Assembly: GCA_003483345.1 (NCBI GenBank)
Contig: DMWH01000047.1
Location: 1-8,576, forward strand
Reading direction: 5' to 3'
Length of the DNA: 8,576 nucleotides
DNA from: Clostridiales bacterium
GTDB lineage: Bacteria > Bacillota > Clostridia > Tissierellales > Sedimentibacteraceae
Part shown: positions 8,276 through 8,576 of the stretch, piece by piece
How positions within the stretch are numbered: position 1 is the first letter of the stretch
Layout: each line of letters begins with the position of its first letter
Translations under genes and position numbers: made by a program
Notes under the pieces: generated by a model
Databases searched by the model: none
Seen by the model: the letters and a program-made list of their open reading frames with translations, nothing else
What the model was told of the DNA's origin: nothing

Positions 8276-8576
8276 TTCTTTTTTAGGTGGTATTGTTCTA
8301 ACTCTCCTCGCATCTTTCTTATCAGCCTTTTCCTGTGATCTTACAAGAGCCATCATAGCACTCTTCATTTCTTCAACACTTTGTACCTTTTGTTCTTCAG
8401 GTTGGCTATCCCATTTCAAAATGAAATCTTCAAACTTTGCCATTTCAGTACCCTTTTTACCATACGCCTGTATAAACAGGTTGGTAATTGTCCAAGCAAT
8501 AAAAGAACTACGATAATCTGCCCTTGCTTCCCCTATCGGGTCTATTACATTATAAGCCTCCCATTCCGCAAGTTGA
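8273..8576 (-). CDS. Tail assembly chaperone, lambda T-like / DUF4035-type (partial, 5' end outside window)
   Basis: The last 100 codons of a minus-strand gene that enters the window already open and stops at TAA (8275-8273). The visible protein begins QLAEWEAYNVIDPIGEARAD and continues YRSSFIAWTITNLF. This matches the pattern I know from the minor tail protein T / DUF4035 family (roughly E-L-x-E-W-x-A-Y...P-x-G-E-x-R-A-D...I-A...I-A-N). A later DFILKWD resembles the D-F-x-x-F/W element that often ends the family. The C-terminus (about residues 66-100 of the visible part) is charged and Lys/Arg-rich, ending PPKKE. Known role of the family: with its G-like partner it binds the tape measure protein and helps tail tube polymerisation, and it is not in the finished virion. 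In lambda the T part is made by a programmed -1 frameshift from G; whether that happens here cannot be seen because the upstream part is missing. Position directly before the tape measure gene supports the call. Confidence 0.75.
   Translation of the reverse strand, partial: QLAEWEAYNVIDPIGEARADYRSSFIAWTITNLFIQAYGKKGTEMAKFEDFILKWDSQPEEQKVQSVEEMKSAMMALVRSQEKADKKDARRVRTIPPKKE

Noticed and set aside
8276..8290. Programmed -1 frameshift at the AAAAAA run before the chaperone stop
   Set aside because: In the gene's frame the run reads CCT AAA AAA GAA, so the P-site tRNA would re-pair with TAA; it does not form an X XXY YYZ heptamer, and the tape measure gene is in the same frame, not -1.
1..8576. 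Absence of GCGC and CGCG as restriction-site avoidance
   Set aside because: I saw neither, but in DNA this AT-rich only a few are expected, so absence alone says little; only GATC shows a clear deficit with codon-level support.
1..8576. A hidden defence, toxin-antitoxin or other accessory system
   Set aside because: The three genes account for essentially every base, all fit a tail module, and neither strand shows another credible gene, RNA element or invertible segment.

Overview
The window looks like part of the tail module of a long-tailed (probably siphovirus-type) phage or prophage. All three genes lie on the minus strand and read from high to low coordinates. From 5' to 3' they are: the end of a lambda T-like (DUF4035-type) tail assembly chaperone (8273-8576, start outside the window), a complete 1785-residue tail tape measure protein (2912-8269), and a large tail/baseplate protein ending in collagen-like Gly-X-Y repeats (1-2912, end outside the window). 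This is the standard chaperone - tape measure - distal tail order of tailed phages. The genes are packed with a 3-base gap and a TAATG overlap, so there is no intergenic space, and I see no RNA gene, promoter, terminator, integrase or insertion sequence.

Host: DNA is AT-rich (sampled lines run from about 15% to 52% G+C, typically 27-45%), starts lack a clear Shine-Dalgarno, and the fibre/baseplate protein carries motifs I associate with tail proteins of Bacteroidota phages and prophages. A Bacteroidota host is therefore my best guess, as inference only. Nothing here separates a free phage from an integrated prophage.

How the genes work together: the chaperone would coat the tape measure protein and recruit major tail protein. 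The tape measure sets tail length and has three hydrophobic segments that could enter the host membrane. The large downstream protein probably caps the tail tip (hub-like N-terminal part) and carries a trimeric collagen-like fibre for surface contact.

The most interesting signals are not a new system but sequence-level patterns: a marked shortage of GATC (two sites in 8576 bases) that shows up as context-dependent Asp codon choice, a proline-free collagen-like domain built from an 18-base tandem repeat, and a 17-residue motif that recurs 1137 residues apart inside the tape measure protein.
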